A stretch of 64,000 bases of DNA from Cytobacillus massiliigabonensis (GCF_900199725.1 NZ_LT904904.1:1375126-1439125), one strand, 5' to 3'; counted from the stretch's first letter, positions 36,485 to 46,118 are shown. The notes: generated by a model not told the origin, from the sequence alone. Numbers and translations: made by a program.

Positions 36485-37627
36485 TTAGCTTTGGAGTATA
36501 TCTTGAACAATTTTTACAATTGATTGAGCTAGCAGTTGTGCATCATTTACTGTCGTTTCCCAACCAAAAGAAATACGAATGAATTCTTTTGCACTTTTTC
36601 CAGTAATTCCGAGTGCCTTCATTGTTTTTGAAGAAAATTGCATTCCTGTCTGGCAAGCACTTCCCGTGGAAATTGCAAATCCATAGCGATTACATTCAAG
36701 CATGATCAATTGTCCCTCTATTCCCTTTATTCTCATGCCTATTGTAGAAGGGAGCTGTGCAATTGCATCGGAACCATATACAATACAATTCTTCTTTATT
36801 GGTTCTAGTGCTTGAAGAAATGCCTCTCTTTGACATAAATAAAGTGAATGATGCTCATTGAGATACTTGTATGCCTTTTGTGCAGCAACTGTCATTGCTG
36901 CAATTGCAGGTACATTTACTGTACCTGGTCTAAATCCTTTCTCATGTGCTGCTCCTGGGTAATATCCCTTCCAATTTAAGCGCGGATGAATATAAACAGC
37001 CCCAGCTCCTTTTGGTCCATAGAATTTATGCCCAGAAATAGATAGGCTGTCAACCGCTTGTGCAACTTGCTTTATATCTGTCTTTCCAAATGTGTGAACA
37101 CAATCACTGTGGATTAAAATTTGATTTTCTGCACAAAGTCTGCCTATATCTTCAATTGGCTGTAAAGTACCAATTTCAGAATTTCCATGCTGGATACTGA
37201 TTAATACTGTATCCTTTCTTACTGCATTTTTTACTTGCTCCAAGTCAATATGACCTGCTGAATTAAGAGGGATAACTGTTGCCTCATATTGCTGCTCCTC
37301 TATTAATTTTATCAGTGTGTTTGAGATGGATGAATGTTCTGCCATGCTGGTAATAATGTGTTTTCCTGCTTTTAAACTTGAGGATAATAGAGATTGAATT
37401 GCAAGAAAATTACTTTCGGAGCCCCCGCTAGTAAAATAAATCCCTTCTTTCTGCACACCTAGTAATTGTGCCATTTCATTGCGGCAGTTTTCCAATAGGT
37501 CATTTGCTTGACTGCCAGTGTCATGTAGACTGCTTGTATTGCCGTAATAGGCAGTAGCTGCTTTCAAATATACTTCAGCTGCCTCATGATCAAGCGGGCA
37601 TGTAGCAGCAAAATCAAAATATTTCAA
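36485..37627 (-). CDS. nifS: Cysteine desulfurase NifS (for NadA iron-sulfur cluster)
   Basis: PLP-dependent enzyme that takes sulfur from cysteine. The 380-residue protein has the PLP-lysine motif SISGHKFYGPKGAGA and the active-site cysteine loop STGSACQTGM. In bacilli this paralogue is divergent from nadB and is thought to supply the NadA [4Fe-4S] cluster. It shares a ~125-base control region with nadB. Confidence 0.94.
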   Translation of the reverse strand: MKYFDFAATCPLDHEAAEVYLKAATAYYGNTSSLHDTGSQANDLLENCRNEMAQLLGVQKEGIYFTSGGSESNFLAIQSLLSSSLKAGKHIITSMAEHSSISNTLIKLIEEQQYEATVIPLNSAGHIDLEQVKNAVRKDTVLISIQHGNSEIGTLQPIEDIGRLCAENQILIHSDCVHTFGKTDIKQVAQAVDSLSISGHKFYGPKGAGAVYIHPRLNWKGYYPGAAHEKGFRPGTVNVPAIAAMTVAAQKAYKYLNEHHSLYLCQREAFLQALEPIKKNCIVYGSDAIAQLPSTIGMRIKGIEGQLIMLECNRYGFAISTGSACQTGMQFSSKTMKALGITGKSAKEFIRISFGWETTVNDAQLLAQSIVKIVQDILQS

Positions 37628-37683
37628 TTAAATCACCCAGCCTTAAAAAATAGTTTAATAAAAAATTAAGCAATTCTTTAAAA

Positions 37684-37733
37684 ATACTTGTCATAAGTTT
37701 AAAACTATGTAAATATAAGTGTCAAGACAAGTG
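37684..37733. promoter_or_regulatory. Likely NiaR operator and divergent nad promoters
   Basis: The nifS-nadB gap holds ACTTGTC (37686-37692) and its inverted copy GACAAGT (37725-37731), plus AAGTGTCAAGAC. On the minus strand TTGACA is followed after 17 bases by TTAAAC, a possible nifS -35/-10. Position and the inverted pair suggest NiaR binding; I have not compared with a site model. Confidence 0.5.
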
Positions 37734-37752
37734 TAATGATCAGGAGGTTGAA

Positions 37753-39342
37753 ATGAGAAAGACGAATGTGATCATTATTGGCAGTGGGATTGCATCATTG
37801 CAATTAGCAAGGAGCCTTCGAGATGATTTGAATGTGATTGTTCTCACAAAGTCAAATGTTTATAAGAGCAATTCTAATCTAGCTCAAGGCGGAATTGCAG
37901 CAGCGATTGGAAAAAGGGATCATCCCGATAAACATTATATGGATACGCTTGTAGCAGGAAGCCATCATAATGATCCAGAAGCTGTTCTTGAACTAACAAA
38001 TGAAGCTCCATTCCTGATACAAGAATTAAATAAACAAGGCTGCCCTTTTGATAAGAATGAAAATGGGGAACTGCTGCTTGGGATGGAAGGGGCTCATTCT
38101 GAATATAGAATAGTACATGGTGGCGGGGATGCCACTGGAAGAACGATTATTCAATTTATGACTTCCAATATGAATCCGAATATCGAAATCATTGAAAACT
38201 TTTTTGTTTATGAATTACTGATGGATGAAAGCAGTAACCGCTGTATTGGAGCTAAAGGCAAATATTCTAATGGACAAATAGATTATTATTTTGCCGAACA
38301 TATTGTTATTGCTACGGGTGGCTGCGGACAGCTATACAGCTACACTTCAAATGCAGAAACTGTTGCAGGAGATGGAATTGCACTAGCCTATCAGGCAGGA
38401 GCTGAAATAACCGATATGGAATTTATTCAGTTTCACCCTACCCTTCTTTTTACAGGAAAGAAAGCGGTTGGATTAGTGTCAGAAGCAGTAAGAGGTGAAG
38501 GAGCCCGTTTAATTACAAAGGAAGGAATCCCAATAATGGATGGGGTACATCTTCTTCGTGATCTGGCTCCAAGGCATATCGTATCACAAACCATATACAG
38601 CTTTATAGAAAAAGGAAAGCAAATCTTCCTCGATATTTCAGAAGTAGATCATTTTGAAAATCGATTTCCGACAATTACAAACTTGTGCGAACGAAATGGA
38701 ATTGATCTAAAGAAAGGTCTTATCCCAGTTGTGCCTGGAAGTCATTTTTTAATGGGGGGCATCAAAACAGATTTAGATGGAAGGAGCAGCGTGAAAGGGT
38801 TATATGCAATTGGAGAGGCGGCTTGTACAGGGGTTCATGGCGCTAATCGGCTTGCAAGTAATTCTTTGCTTGAGGGATTATTTTTCGGGAAAAGGCTGGC
38901 TGAAATAGTGAATGCTCAAACAATAACCCAGCCAGTTGATTCTACCTTCTCTGAAAATATTGAATGTTATATGAACATTTCCCGTCCCTTGCCATCGATT
39001 AAGGAGATTCAGGCATCAATGATGGAGAATGCAGGAATTGTTCGTACGAAGAAAGGGTTGATGAAGCAGAAAGCATGGCTGGAAAGCTTTGATATAGAAA
39101 ATTGGGCAGAAAAGAAACTTGATCATTTAACAACTGAAGAAATAGTTCAAGTTTTTATGATGATAACTTCATGGCTAATCACAAACTCTGCCCTAGAACG
39201 AACAGAAAGTCGGGGAGGACATTTTCGTCAGGATTACCCAAGTGAAAATGATCACAAATGGCTAAGAAAACAAATTATTCAATGTAAAAAAATGATAAAG
39301 GATGAAAAGCATGAACAAATTAAAGCTGCGCTTGCAACTTGA
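37753..39342 (+). CDS. nadB: L-aspartate oxidase
   Basis: First step of de novo NAD synthesis: FAD-dependent oxidation of aspartate to iminoaspartate. The 529-residue protein has the FAD motif IIGSGIASLQLARSL, SNLAQGGIAAA, and ATGGCGQLYSYTSN. The later segments RLASNSLLEGLFFGKR and GVHGANRLA are typical of the family. The ATG follows CAGGAGGTTGAA. It overlaps nadC by about 30 bases. Confidence 0.96.
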   Translation: MRKTNVIIIGSGIASLQLARSLRDDLNVIVLTKSNVYKSNSNLAQGGIAAAIGKRDHPDKHYMDTLVAGSHHNDPEAVLELTNEAPFLIQELNKQGCPFDKNENGELLLGMEGAHSEYRIVHGGGDATGRTIIQFMTSNMNPNIEIIENFFVYELLMDESSNRCIGAKGKYSNGQIDYYFAEHIVIATGGCGQLYSYTSNAETVAGDGIALAYQAGAEITDMEFIQFHPTLLFTGKKAVGLVSEAVRGEGARLITKEGIPIMDGVHLLRDLAPRHIVSQTIYSFIEKGKQIFLDISEVDHFENRFPTITNLCERNGIDLKKGLIPVVPGSHFLMGGIKTDLDGRSSVKGLYAIGEAACTGVHGANRLASNSLLEGLFFGKRLAEIVNAQTITQPVDSTFSENIECYMNISRPLPSIKEIQASMMENAGIVRTKKGLMKQKAWLESFDIENWAEKKLDHLTTEEIVQVFMMITSWLITNSALERTESRGGHFRQDYPSENDHKWLRKQIIQCKKMIKDEKHEQIKAALAT

Positions 39343-40150
39343 GCAATTTTTTTTAGAGGATATTGGGGATAGAGATGTAACTAGTGAACAAATTTTTGGC
39401 GAGGAACAGAGAGGGAAAATTGTTTTTTTAGCAAAAGCAAATGGAATCTTTTGTGGGGAAGAAGTCATTCGGACGGGGTTTGCACTCCTTGATCATGAGA
39501 TCAAGACAGAGCTAAGAGTGAAGGACGGAGATCCAATTGAGAATGGGCAAATACTTGCTACTGTGAAGGGGAGTGTTTCTCATTTATTAAAAGGAGAGCG
39601 TGTTATTTTAAATCTCATTCAACGAATGAGCGGGATTGCTACAAAAACGAGGGAAGCAGTAACTGTTTTAAATAGTAAATACACCAAAATTTGTGATACA
39701 AGAAAAACAACTCCCGGATTAAGAATGTTGGAGAAGTATGCAGTTCGATGTGGGGGAGGGCACAATCATCGTTTTGGCCTTTATGATGGTGTAATGATAA
39801 AAGACAATCATATTTCCTTTTCAGGTTCAATTACAAAGGCTGTTAAAGCTGTCCGTGAAACAATTGGCCATATGGTGAAAATCGAGGTAGAGATCGAATC
39901 AGAGGAACAATTAATGGAAGCGATTGCAGCAAAGGCAGATGTGATTATGTTTGACAATAGACTTCCGAGTGAAATTAAAGAATGGATTGCATCTGTTCCT
40001 GAACGGGTTATTACAGAAGCATCAGGGGGAATCACGCTTGAAACTCTGCCAGAGTTTAGGGAAACAGGAGTCGACTACATTTCTCTCGGTTTCTTAACTC
40101 ATTCGGTTCAAGCCTTGGATATTAGTGTAAAAGTAACCGTTGAAGACTAA
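39311..40150 (+). CDS. nadC: Nicotinate-nucleotide pyrophosphorylase (carboxylating)
   Basis: Converts quinolinate and PRPP to nicotinate mononucleotide. It has EDIGDRDVTSEQIF, the active-site segments DTRKTTPGLRMLEKYAVRCGGGHNHR (split by the usual spacing) and EVEIESEEQL. ATG 39311 is preferred because AAAGGATG lies at good spacing; ATG 39302 is inside that sequence. 279 residues; overlap with nadB suggests coupling. Confidence 0.94.
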   Translation: MNKLKLRLQLEQFFLEDIGDRDVTSEQIFGEEQRGKIVFLAKANGIFCGEEVIRTGFALLDHEIKTELRVKDGDPIENGQILATVKGSVSHLLKGERVILNLIQRMSGIATKTREAVTVLNSKYTKICDTRKTTPGLRMLEKYAVRCGGGHNHRFGLYDGVMIKDNHISFSGSITKAVKAVRETIGHMVKIEVEIESEEQLMEAIAAKADVIMFDNRLPSEIKEWIASVPERVITEASGGITLETLPEFRETGVDYISLGFLTHSVQALDISVKVTVED

Positions 40151-40193
40151 AATGCGAGATTAAAACAAATTTTCACAACAAGGGGATAAATAT

Positions 40194-41300
40194 ATGAATA
40201 TCTTTCAAACTGTAGAGCGGCAATCAAATGTTCTTCCGGAAAAATATCGGAATATGGCAGTAGATGAGCTGGAAGATAGAGTAAAAGCAATAAAAAATAA
40301 ACTAGGCAGCAAATTATTTATTCCATGCCATCATTATCAAAAGGATGAGGTGGTCCAGTTTGCAGATGCAACTGGTGATTCGTTAAAACTGGCACAGCTG
40401 TCAGAAGAAAATCGAGAAGCTGAGCATATCGTCTTTTGCGGTGTCCATTTCATGGCGGAAACAGCGGAAATATTGACGGCAAAAAATCAAAACGTTTATT
40501 TACCAGATATGCGGGCTGGATGCTCCATGGCTGATATGGCAGATATGTTTCAGACAGAAAGGGCATGGACAAAGCTGGTTGAACTTTTTGGAGAGACGAT
40601 CCTACCATTAACATATGTCAATTCAACAGCAGCAATTAAATCTTTTGTTGGGCAGCATGGTGGTGCAACAGTTACTTCATCAAATGCCGCAAAAATGTTG
40701 AAATGGGCGTTTAATCAAAAGCAAAGAATTTTATTTTTACCTGATCAGCATTTAGGGAGAAATACTGCCTTTCATTTAGGGGTTGGACTAGACGAGATGG
40801 CTGTTTGGAATCCAATTACTGATGAATTGGAGTTTGATGGAGCAGCTGAAAAAGTAAAGGTAATTTTATGGAAGGGGCATTGCTCCGTTCATGAAAATTT
40901 TACAGCTCAAAATGTGGCAGATATCCGTATGAATTATCCAACGATGAAAATCATTGTTCATCCAGAATGTAAAAGAGAAGTAGTTGAACTTTCTGATATG
41001 GCGGGATCTACGAATTATATTATTGAGGCAATTAGAAATGCTGAAATCGGGTCATCATGGGCGATTGGAACGGAAATGAACCTCGTTAAACGAATGATTA
41101 AACAGCATCCGGATAAACATATTATGTCTTTAAATCCGCATATGTGTCCTTGTTTAACAATGAATCGAATTGATCTTCCTCACCTTGCTTGGTGCCTGGA
41201 ATCAATTGAACAAGGAAGTAACATGAACAAAATTAATGTAGCAGAAAATGATGCAAAATATGCAAAGCTAGCATTGGAAAGAATGCTTGCACATGTCTAA
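40194..41300 (+). CDS. nadA: Quinolinate synthase A
   Basis: [4Fe-4S] enzyme that condenses iminoaspartate with dihydroxyacetone phosphate. The 368-residue protein has the three cluster cysteines in [18 protein letters not shown] and [10 protein letters not shown]. The ATG follows AAGGGGATAA. It ends the nadBCA operon. Confidence 0.96.
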   Translation: MNIFQTVERQSNVLPEKYRNMAVDELEDRVKAIKNKLGSKLFIPCHHYQKDEVVQFADATGDSLKLAQLSEENREAEHIVFCGVHFMAETAEILTAKNQNVYLPDMRAGCSMADMADMFQTERAWTKLVELFGETILPLTYVNSTAAIKSFVGQHGGATVTSSNAAKMLKWAFNQKQRILFLPDQHLGRNTAFHLGVGLDEMAVWNPITDELEFDGAAEKVKVILWKGHCSVHENFTAQNVADIRMNYPTMKIIVHPECKREVVELSDMAGSTNYIIEAIRNAEIGSSWAIGTEMNLVKRMIKQHPDKHIMSLNPHMCPCLTMNRIDLPHLAWCLESIEQGSNMNKINVAENDAKYAKLALERMLAHV

Positions 41301-41330
41301 AACCTCTTTTTTCCGGAGGTTTTTTTTTCT
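41299..41330 (+). terminator. Terminator of nadBCA
   Basis: AAACCTC pairs with GAGGTTT, then a long T run. Confidence 0.85.
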
Positions 41331-41423
41331 TCAAAAAAAACTTTGCAACTAGTTACTAAAACATATTTTTCAAAATTAAAGCATAAGTTTTTATGTAAAG
41401 TATTAGCAATTTGCCCATTTTGT

Positions 41424-41431
41424 CATACACT
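41424..41431 (+). promoter_or_regulatory. Possible sigma-E -10 element for safA
   Basis: CATACACT matches the mother-cell sigma-E -10 consensus (CATACANT) and lies ~33 bases before the safA start. No good -35 box was found at the usual spacing. B. subtilis safA is sigma-E dependent, which makes this plausible. Confidence 0.4.
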
Positions 41432-41463
41432 ATATGGACTTATGACTAGTAGGAGGGATCAGA

Positions 41464-42951
41464 GTGAAGATCCATATCGTACAAAAAGGGGATACTCTTT
41501 GGAAGATCGCCAAAAAGTACGGCGTGAATTTTGAAGAGCTGAAAAAAATGAATACACAGCTCAGCAACCCTGATATGATTATGCCCGGTATGAAAATAAA
41601 AGTTCCTGGAGCAGGAGGGTCTGTAAAGAAGGAAGCTCCTATTGGAGGCATGCCGGATACAAAAATTAACATGGGTGCTAAAAAAGAAATGCCAAAAGCA
41701 GAACACCCTTTTGCAAAAGAAAAGCCGAAAACAATGCCTGTTGTAGAAGCGCCTAAAGAAGTGCCAGTTGCACCTAAAAAGGAAGCACCAAAAGTAACTG
41801 CACCACAAGTGGAGATACCAAAAGAAGTCCCAAAGAAACCATTTATTCCGAAAATGCCGAAACCAATTATGCCGGAAATCGATATAAATAATTACTACAT
41901 GATGAACATGGCTAATTTATCTGTTCAGCAGCCGGCGCCGCAATTGCCTCCGAAACCAGTTAATATTCTTCCGGAAGTAAAGCCGATAGAAACAAAACCA
42001 ATAGAAACAAAACCGGTAAAACCGATAAAATCGGTAAAACCAGTAAAACCAGTTGAAAAAACGCCAAAGCCAAAGGCAGTAGAAAGCGAGTTATTTGCTG
42101 AAACACAACAAGGAGGTTTCGAACAGCCAATGTATCCATATTATCCTAATCATCTTTTTCCTGTTTCACCAGTTATGCCTGGATCTGGTTTTCAAGGAGG
42201 ATATCCTCAGCAAATGGGCTTTCCACAAGTTCAAGGAGCAGCAATGCCAATGCATCAAATGCCACAAATGCCTCACCAAAATTTTGGGCTAGCTGGAGTA
42301 GAAAGCCACGGGTTTTATGAGGAATCCTCACCATTCATGCCGATGCATCAAATGCCGCATATGAATCATGAATATACTATGCCAACTCAGGCACAGAATC
42401 CTGCACCTGTTATGGGTGCCCAGGATATGGGACAGCAGCAATTGCCGCTTCAGCCAACATACACAGCTCCGGCCATGCAGCCAAATTATGGCTTTCCATG
42501 CCCACCAAATCCTTGTCCGCCATACCCAGCTCATTTAATTCCAGTGTCTCCAGTTATGCCTGGATCTGGCTTTTGTGGTACCGTTCCATATGGTCAAATG
42601 CCATATGCGATGCCACAAATGTCTCCACAAGTTCAAGGTGTAATGGAGGAAATGCCTAATATGGCACAAATGCCATTGATGCCTTCACAAAGTCAAATGC
42701 CTTTAATGCCAACTGAAAATGTGAAGGGTGCAGAAGCAGATTGTGGATGTGGCGGAGGTGCGCCACAAATGGCTCCATATGGATTCGGTCAAGGATTTGC
42801 TCCTGGTGTACAGCCGTACGGGTCTCCATATGGACAGCAAATGGGATACGCGCAACCATTCCCTATGAATCCTTACGGGCATGGACCAATGGGCGGGCAA
42901 GCGTTTGGAATGCCGCGAAACTTTGATGAAAGCAGTGAATTTGACGTTTAA
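41464..42951 (+). CDS. safA: Spore coat assembly protein SafA
   Basis: Inner-coat morphogenetic protein that interacts with SpoVID. The 495-residue protein begins with a LysM domain (IHIVQKGDTLWKIAKKYGVNF, about 2-50). A lysine/proline-rich linker follows with tandem ETKPIETKPVKP-type repeats, then a long Met/Gln/Pro/Tyr-rich region. Two copies of PVSPVMPGSGF occur (about residues 234 and 359), each preceded by a PYYPNHLF/PYPAHLI segment. A cysteine-glycine cluster (ADCGCGGG) lies near 425. The GTG start follows TAGGAGGGATC. The length exceeds the ~390 residues of B. subtilis SafA because of the repeats. Confidence 0.9.
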   Translation: MKIHIVQKGDTLWKIAKKYGVNFEELKKMNTQLSNPDMIMPGMKIKVPGAGGSVKKEAPIGGMPDTKINMGAKKEMPKAEHPFAKEKPKTMPVVEAPKEVPVAPKKEAPKVTAPQVEIPKEVPKKPFIPKMPKPIMPEIDINNYYMMNMANLSVQQPAPQLPPKPVNILPEVKPIETKPIETKPVKPIKSVKPVKPVEKTPKPKAVESELFAETQQGGFEQPMYPYYPNHLFPVSPVMPGSGFQGGYPQQMGFPQVQGAAMPMHQMPQMPHQNFGLAGVESHGFYEESSPFMPMHQMPHMNHEYTMPTQAQNPAPVMGAQDMGQQQLPLQPTYTAPAMQPNYGFPCPPNPCPPYPAHLIPVSPVMPGSGFCGTVPYGQMPYAMPQMSPQVQGVMEEMPNMAQMPLMPSQSQMPLMPTENVKGAEADCGCGGGAPQMAPYGFGQGFAPGVQPYGSPYGQQMGYAQPFPMNPYGHGPMGGQAFGMPRNFDESSEFDV

Positions 42952-42967
42952 AGGTGAAGGAGACGAT

Positions 42968-43921
42968 TTGTTTCAAAATCGTCTCTTCTCCTATTTACAG
43001 AAACAGCTCAATATCCCAATTAAGGAAATTTTGCAAATAAGGAAGCAAGTATATAAAGTAAATGCAGAAGGGATAGATTTTATCCTAAAAGGCTTTTCCT
43101 CTTATCATCAGCTTGTTTTACAGAAGGACTTTTTAACATGGCTAAAACGGGAAGGATTCCAAAAAACCTATTCGTTTTATCCATTAGAGAAAAATCCCCC
43201 TCTATTATTTGAACAAACGTATTATGGATGCCTTGAATTCATCGAAACATCTAAGAATGAATTTACCTTTTATAAGCAGAGTGATCGTTTAAATGGCTTA
43301 AAGCTTCTCTCACATTTTCATGATGTGAATGAAAAACTAGTTAAACAATATACAGGGAATATACCAAGCTTTAATCAATTAGGAAAATGGCAGGAAAGAA
43401 CCATGTCTTTTTTGAATAATCTCCCAGTTATCCGCTATTTTGTCCAAAAAGAAATAATAAATGATATGCTTATTTGGGCTGATTGGTCTTTGAAAGGACT
43501 AGAAAAAGAATTAAATGTATTCGAAAACGGCAAGAAGGTTATTCTACATGGAGATGTAGCTCACCATAATTTTTTACGATCGAAGAATAAAGACATATAT
43601 TTAATTGACTTTGATTTAATAAGTATTGGTACCCCTCGTTCTGACTGCCTGCAATATGCCAACCGCATTCTCCCATTTATCCATTGGTCATTCCAGGAAT
43701 TAGGAAACTATAAAGAAATTGCAGCCTATTTGAATGAAAAAGGATTTATTTACGCCCTTGCATTTCCTACGGATATTTTCAGGGAGTGGAATCGAGCGAT
43801 TCGAGAACAAACTTACTTACAGTCAACAAAAATCCAGCAATTATTAGAAATGACCGTCGGACAATTTCAGCAAAGACACAGCTTTATTAAAGAGTTGCAA
43901 CGTTTCTTGCACGTTAAGTAG
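42968..43921 (+). CDS. Spore coat kinase-like protein (CotS/YutH-type phosphotransferase fold)
   Basis: A 317-residue protein with the aminoglycoside phosphotransferase-like fold and an intact active site: VILHGDVAHHNFLR and YLIDFDLISIGTPRSD keep the catalytic aspartate, the metal-binding asparagine and the DFD. This contrasts with YsxE in the same window. Start choice: TTG 42968 has AAGGAG six to seven bases upstream and lies 16 bases after the safA stop. Longer readings (ATG 42926, 42881) overlap safA and lack a site. Its placement after safA suggests a coat protein made in the mother cell. The substrate is unknown. Confidence 0.78.
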   Translation: MFQNRLFSYLQKQLNIPIKEILQIRKQVYKVNAEGIDFILKGFSSYHQLVLQKDFLTWLKREGFQKTYSFYPLEKNPPLLFEQTYYGCLEFIETSKNEFTFYKQSDRLNGLKLLSHFHDVNEKLVKQYTGNIPSFNQLGKWQERTMSFLNNLPVIRYFVQKEIINDMLIWADWSLKGLEKELNVFENGKKVILHGDVAHHNFLRSKNKDIYLIDFDLISIGTPRSDCLQYANRILPFIHWSFQELGNYKEIAAYLNEKGFIYALAFPTDIFREWNRAIREQTYLQSTKIQQLLEMTVGQFQQRHSFIKELQRFLHVK

Positions 43922-44022
43922 AGCAAGCTGGCAATCATTTTAAGAATGAATATCCTCCTTTTTTGGCAACCTACTGATGAGCATAATGCTCATTTGTTTG
44001 ATTAGCGAAGGAGGGTTTTCGC

Positions 44023-44727
44023 TTGGACAAGAAACTAATAGCACTTCCATTTTCAATGATCATGTTATTTGGAACAGCCGGCTGCGGAGCAAATGATGAA
44101 ACAGCAAGTCAGCAGCGTTCTGCCGACCGCGCTCAGCCAATCGGGTATTATTCGAATGAAAACCATCAGAATAAGGGTGGAAATGTTCGATTTCTTGATG
44201 GGGCAGACAATGATGGTGCACTGACTGAGATGATGGACCACACTCTTGGAGAGGAAGGGCAATATAGAAATCGCCAGAATGGGAATGCAAAAGAACGAGC
44301 ACCTCAAAGGGTAAGTGATAACAGGGAACCACATCTTTTTAGCCGTGATGATGCTAATTTCCATGGTCATTTAGGCTATAATAAAAGAGCAAGCAACTCC
44401 TATTATGAGGCATATAATGGGGAGATGGTTGAAAGAATAAACCAGGCTGCAGCAGCCGTAAACAATGTCAATGATGTTCAATCGGTCGTGAATGGGGATT
44501 ATGTCATCATTGCAGCCGACTTAAACGATGCTGGACGCAAAAAAGCGACAATAGCAGAAATTAATCAGGCTGTTCAGCCTTATTTAAATGGAAAAACAAG
44601 CAGGGTTGTCACAGATGAAAGTACATTGAACCGCCTGAAAGTAATTGATAATGATTTACGAGATGGGGGTCCAAGAGACCAGCTTTATTTAGATGTTAAA
44701 AATCTATTTCGAAACATGACTGATTAA
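44023..44727 (+). CDS. YhcN/YlaJ-family sporulation lipoprotein, CoxA-like
   Basis: A 234-residue lipoprotein: signal peptide MDKKLIALPFSMIMLFGTAGC with the lipobox cysteine at 21. A Gln/Asn/Gly-rich linker leads to a C-terminal YhcN/YlaJ domain (VERINQAAAAVNNVNDVQSVVNG and the following DYVIIAADLND). B. subtilis has the related cortex protein gene coxA directly after safA, so this is probably its counterpart. The TTG start has GAAGGAGGG upstream. Confidence 0.82.
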   Translation: MDKKLIALPFSMIMLFGTAGCGANDETASQQRSADRAQPIGYYSNENHQNKGGNVRFLDGADNDGALTEMMDHTLGEEGQYRNRQNGNAKERAPQRVSDNREPHLFSRDDANFHGHLGYNKRASNSYYEAYNGEMVERINQAAAAVNNVNDVQSVVNGDYVIIAADLNDAGRKKATIAEINQAVQPYLNGKTSRVVTDESTLNRLKVIDNDLRDGGPRDQLYLDVKNLFRNMTD

Positions 44728-44730
44728 GCG

Positions 44731-44764
44731 AAAAGAGACAGGGCATATGTGTCCTGTCTTTTCC
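44731..44764 (+). terminator. Terminator after the CoxA-like gene
   Basis: AAAAGAGACAGG pairs with CCTGTCTTTTCC around ten bases. The rest of the gap to bofC is short and unremarkable; the yebC family gene found here in B. subtilis is not present. Confidence 0.8.
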
Positions 44765-44870
44765 TTTAATGCTAGAAGTTTCATTTTATCCGGATAAGCT
44801 TGAAAAAAATGGTCATACTAAATACTGATATTAAACTTAAATGTCCCATTTATTTAAGAGGTGACCGAAC

Positions 44871-45416
44871 ATGAGAACCAATTGGTGGGCTCCTGGCCTC
44901 CTTTGTTTAACTGCCTTTTTTTCTGTTTTTTTTCTGAATAGTTTTTTATATAAAATGACCGGAGAAAATATAGTATATGCAAATAATGAGATAATGAATC
45001 CGATCCAAAGGGATGTCATACTGGAAAGAGTTTATGTGGATGGTGAGGTTAGTCAGGAAACAGTACAAGAAACGATTGGAAATATGGAGGAGTTTTGGGC
45101 TAAATATAGCGGATGGCAGCTTATTCATATGGACGGCAGAAAAATTGTGTTTCAAATGCAGATGGATGATATATCACCTTTATTAAAAGCAAATGGTTAT
45201 TTTGGGATTACAGAAGAAGGGGTACTGACCATTTTTAACGGCAGACCGCAGAAAACAAATATTATTCAATCCTTTTTCCAAATTGATCTTGGAAGGCTTG
45301 AAAGCAAGAAATGTGAGGAATTAAAAAAGGGAATTCCCATAAAGACAAAAGAAAACTTTGTTGAAGTGCTTGAAACTTTTAAAACGTATTCAAAGGGCGA
45401 TAAACAAGCAAAATAA
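44871..45416 (+). CDS. bofC: BofC, forespore regulator of the sigma-K checkpoint
   Basis: Secreted or membrane-anchored forespore protein that restrains SpoIVB signalling. The 181-residue sequence has an N-terminal hydrophobic segment (APGLLCLTAFFSVFFLNSFL) and the BofC domain (RVYVDGEVSQETVQETI, FGITEEGVLTIFNGRP). It precedes ruvA as in B. subtilis, with a divergent lipoprotein gene in between here. Confidence 0.88.
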   Translation: MRTNWWAPGLLCLTAFFSVFFLNSFLYKMTGENIVYANNEIMNPIQRDVILERVYVDGEVSQETVQETIGNMEEFWAKYSGWQLIHMDGRKIVFQMQMDDISPLLKANGYFGITEEGVLTIFNGRPQKTNIIQSFFQIDLGRLESKKCEELKKGIPIKTKENFVEVLETFKTYSKGDKQAK

Positions 45417-45420
45417 GATC

Positions 45421-45470
45421 AAAAGCTCCTGCACCTAGAAAGAATAGGCGGCGGAGCTTTTGATTTTTTA
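45421..45470. terminator. Bidirectional terminator between bofC and lipoprotein gene
   Basis: AAAAGCTCC pairs with GGAGCTTTT; A-rich and T-rich flanks serve both convergent transcripts. Confidence 0.75.
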
Positions 45471-45983
45471 TTTTTCAATGCTAGTGATTACGTATTGTCC
45501 ATTCTGTATTTCCAATTGGTATGTAACATTTTCTGCAGTTTTGACCGTTGCTTTATTTTCGTCCCCTTCAATTGTTACTGCTTCTTGTTTTGTTTCAAGG
45601 AAGGAAGGGTTGAAGTAAGGTTCAGCATTTAGAATCATTTGTCCTTCAGCGGTCTTCTCTTCTGTTGCATAATGTGAATAAATATTTTTTGCTAATTCTT
45701 CGCTATAGTATTTGGATAGAAATTCCACTGACTTTTCTTCGTCTGCAAAATTAGCATTAATGACAGGCGTCGTTTCGTCAGCGGCGACTTCTTTATGGAA
45801 TACTTCATTTACCTTCAATTCTGCAACTCTTACTGAATTATATATTTTTGATTGAAGAGAATCAGTGAGCCCAGCAGTCTCTTTCTCCGTCGTTTTTTCA
45901 GCTGGCTCTTCTGATGAAGATGAACAGCCTGCTGCTGTAAAGAGGAGTGCGAAAATTACGAATATAGCTAATAGTTTTTTCAT
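45468..45983 (-). CDS. Putative lipoprotein of unknown function
   Basis: 171 residues with a clear lipoprotein signal (MKKLLAIFVIFALLFTAAGC, cysteine at 20) followed by a serine/glutamate/threonine-rich linker. The remainder (about 45-170) looks like a small mixed alpha/beta domain ending in VTYQLEIQNGQYVITSIEK; I do not recognise the family. It is on the opposite strand to its neighbours and stands alone between bofC and ruvA. Confidence 0.75.
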   Translation of the reverse strand: MKKLLAIFVIFALLFTAAGCSSSSEEPAEKTTEKETAGLTDSLQSKIYNSVRVAELKVNEVFHKEVAADETTPVINANFADEEKSVEFLSKYYSEELAKNIYSHYATEEKTAEGQMILNAEPYFNPSFLETKQEAVTIEGDENKATVKTAENVTYQLEIQNGQYVITSIEK

Positions 45984-46118
45984 TTATATGACCCCCAATG
46001 GTGTTTTGAAAACATTTACAATTATAATAATTCTTATTCTCTTTTTGCAACCTTTTTTTCTACGAACCTAATTTAAAGTATGGTACAATGAGGTACAGAA
46101 AATCTCGGGGGAGCGAGT

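Noticed and set aside
41446..41808. 120-codon Cys/Phe-rich minus frame over safA
   Set aside because: Composition reflects the reverse of the Lys/Pro-rich SafA coding strand; no start signal.
42001..42060. Short tandem repeats as a CRISPR-like array
   Set aside because: They are in-frame Thr/Lys/Pro coding repeats of SafA with no spacers.
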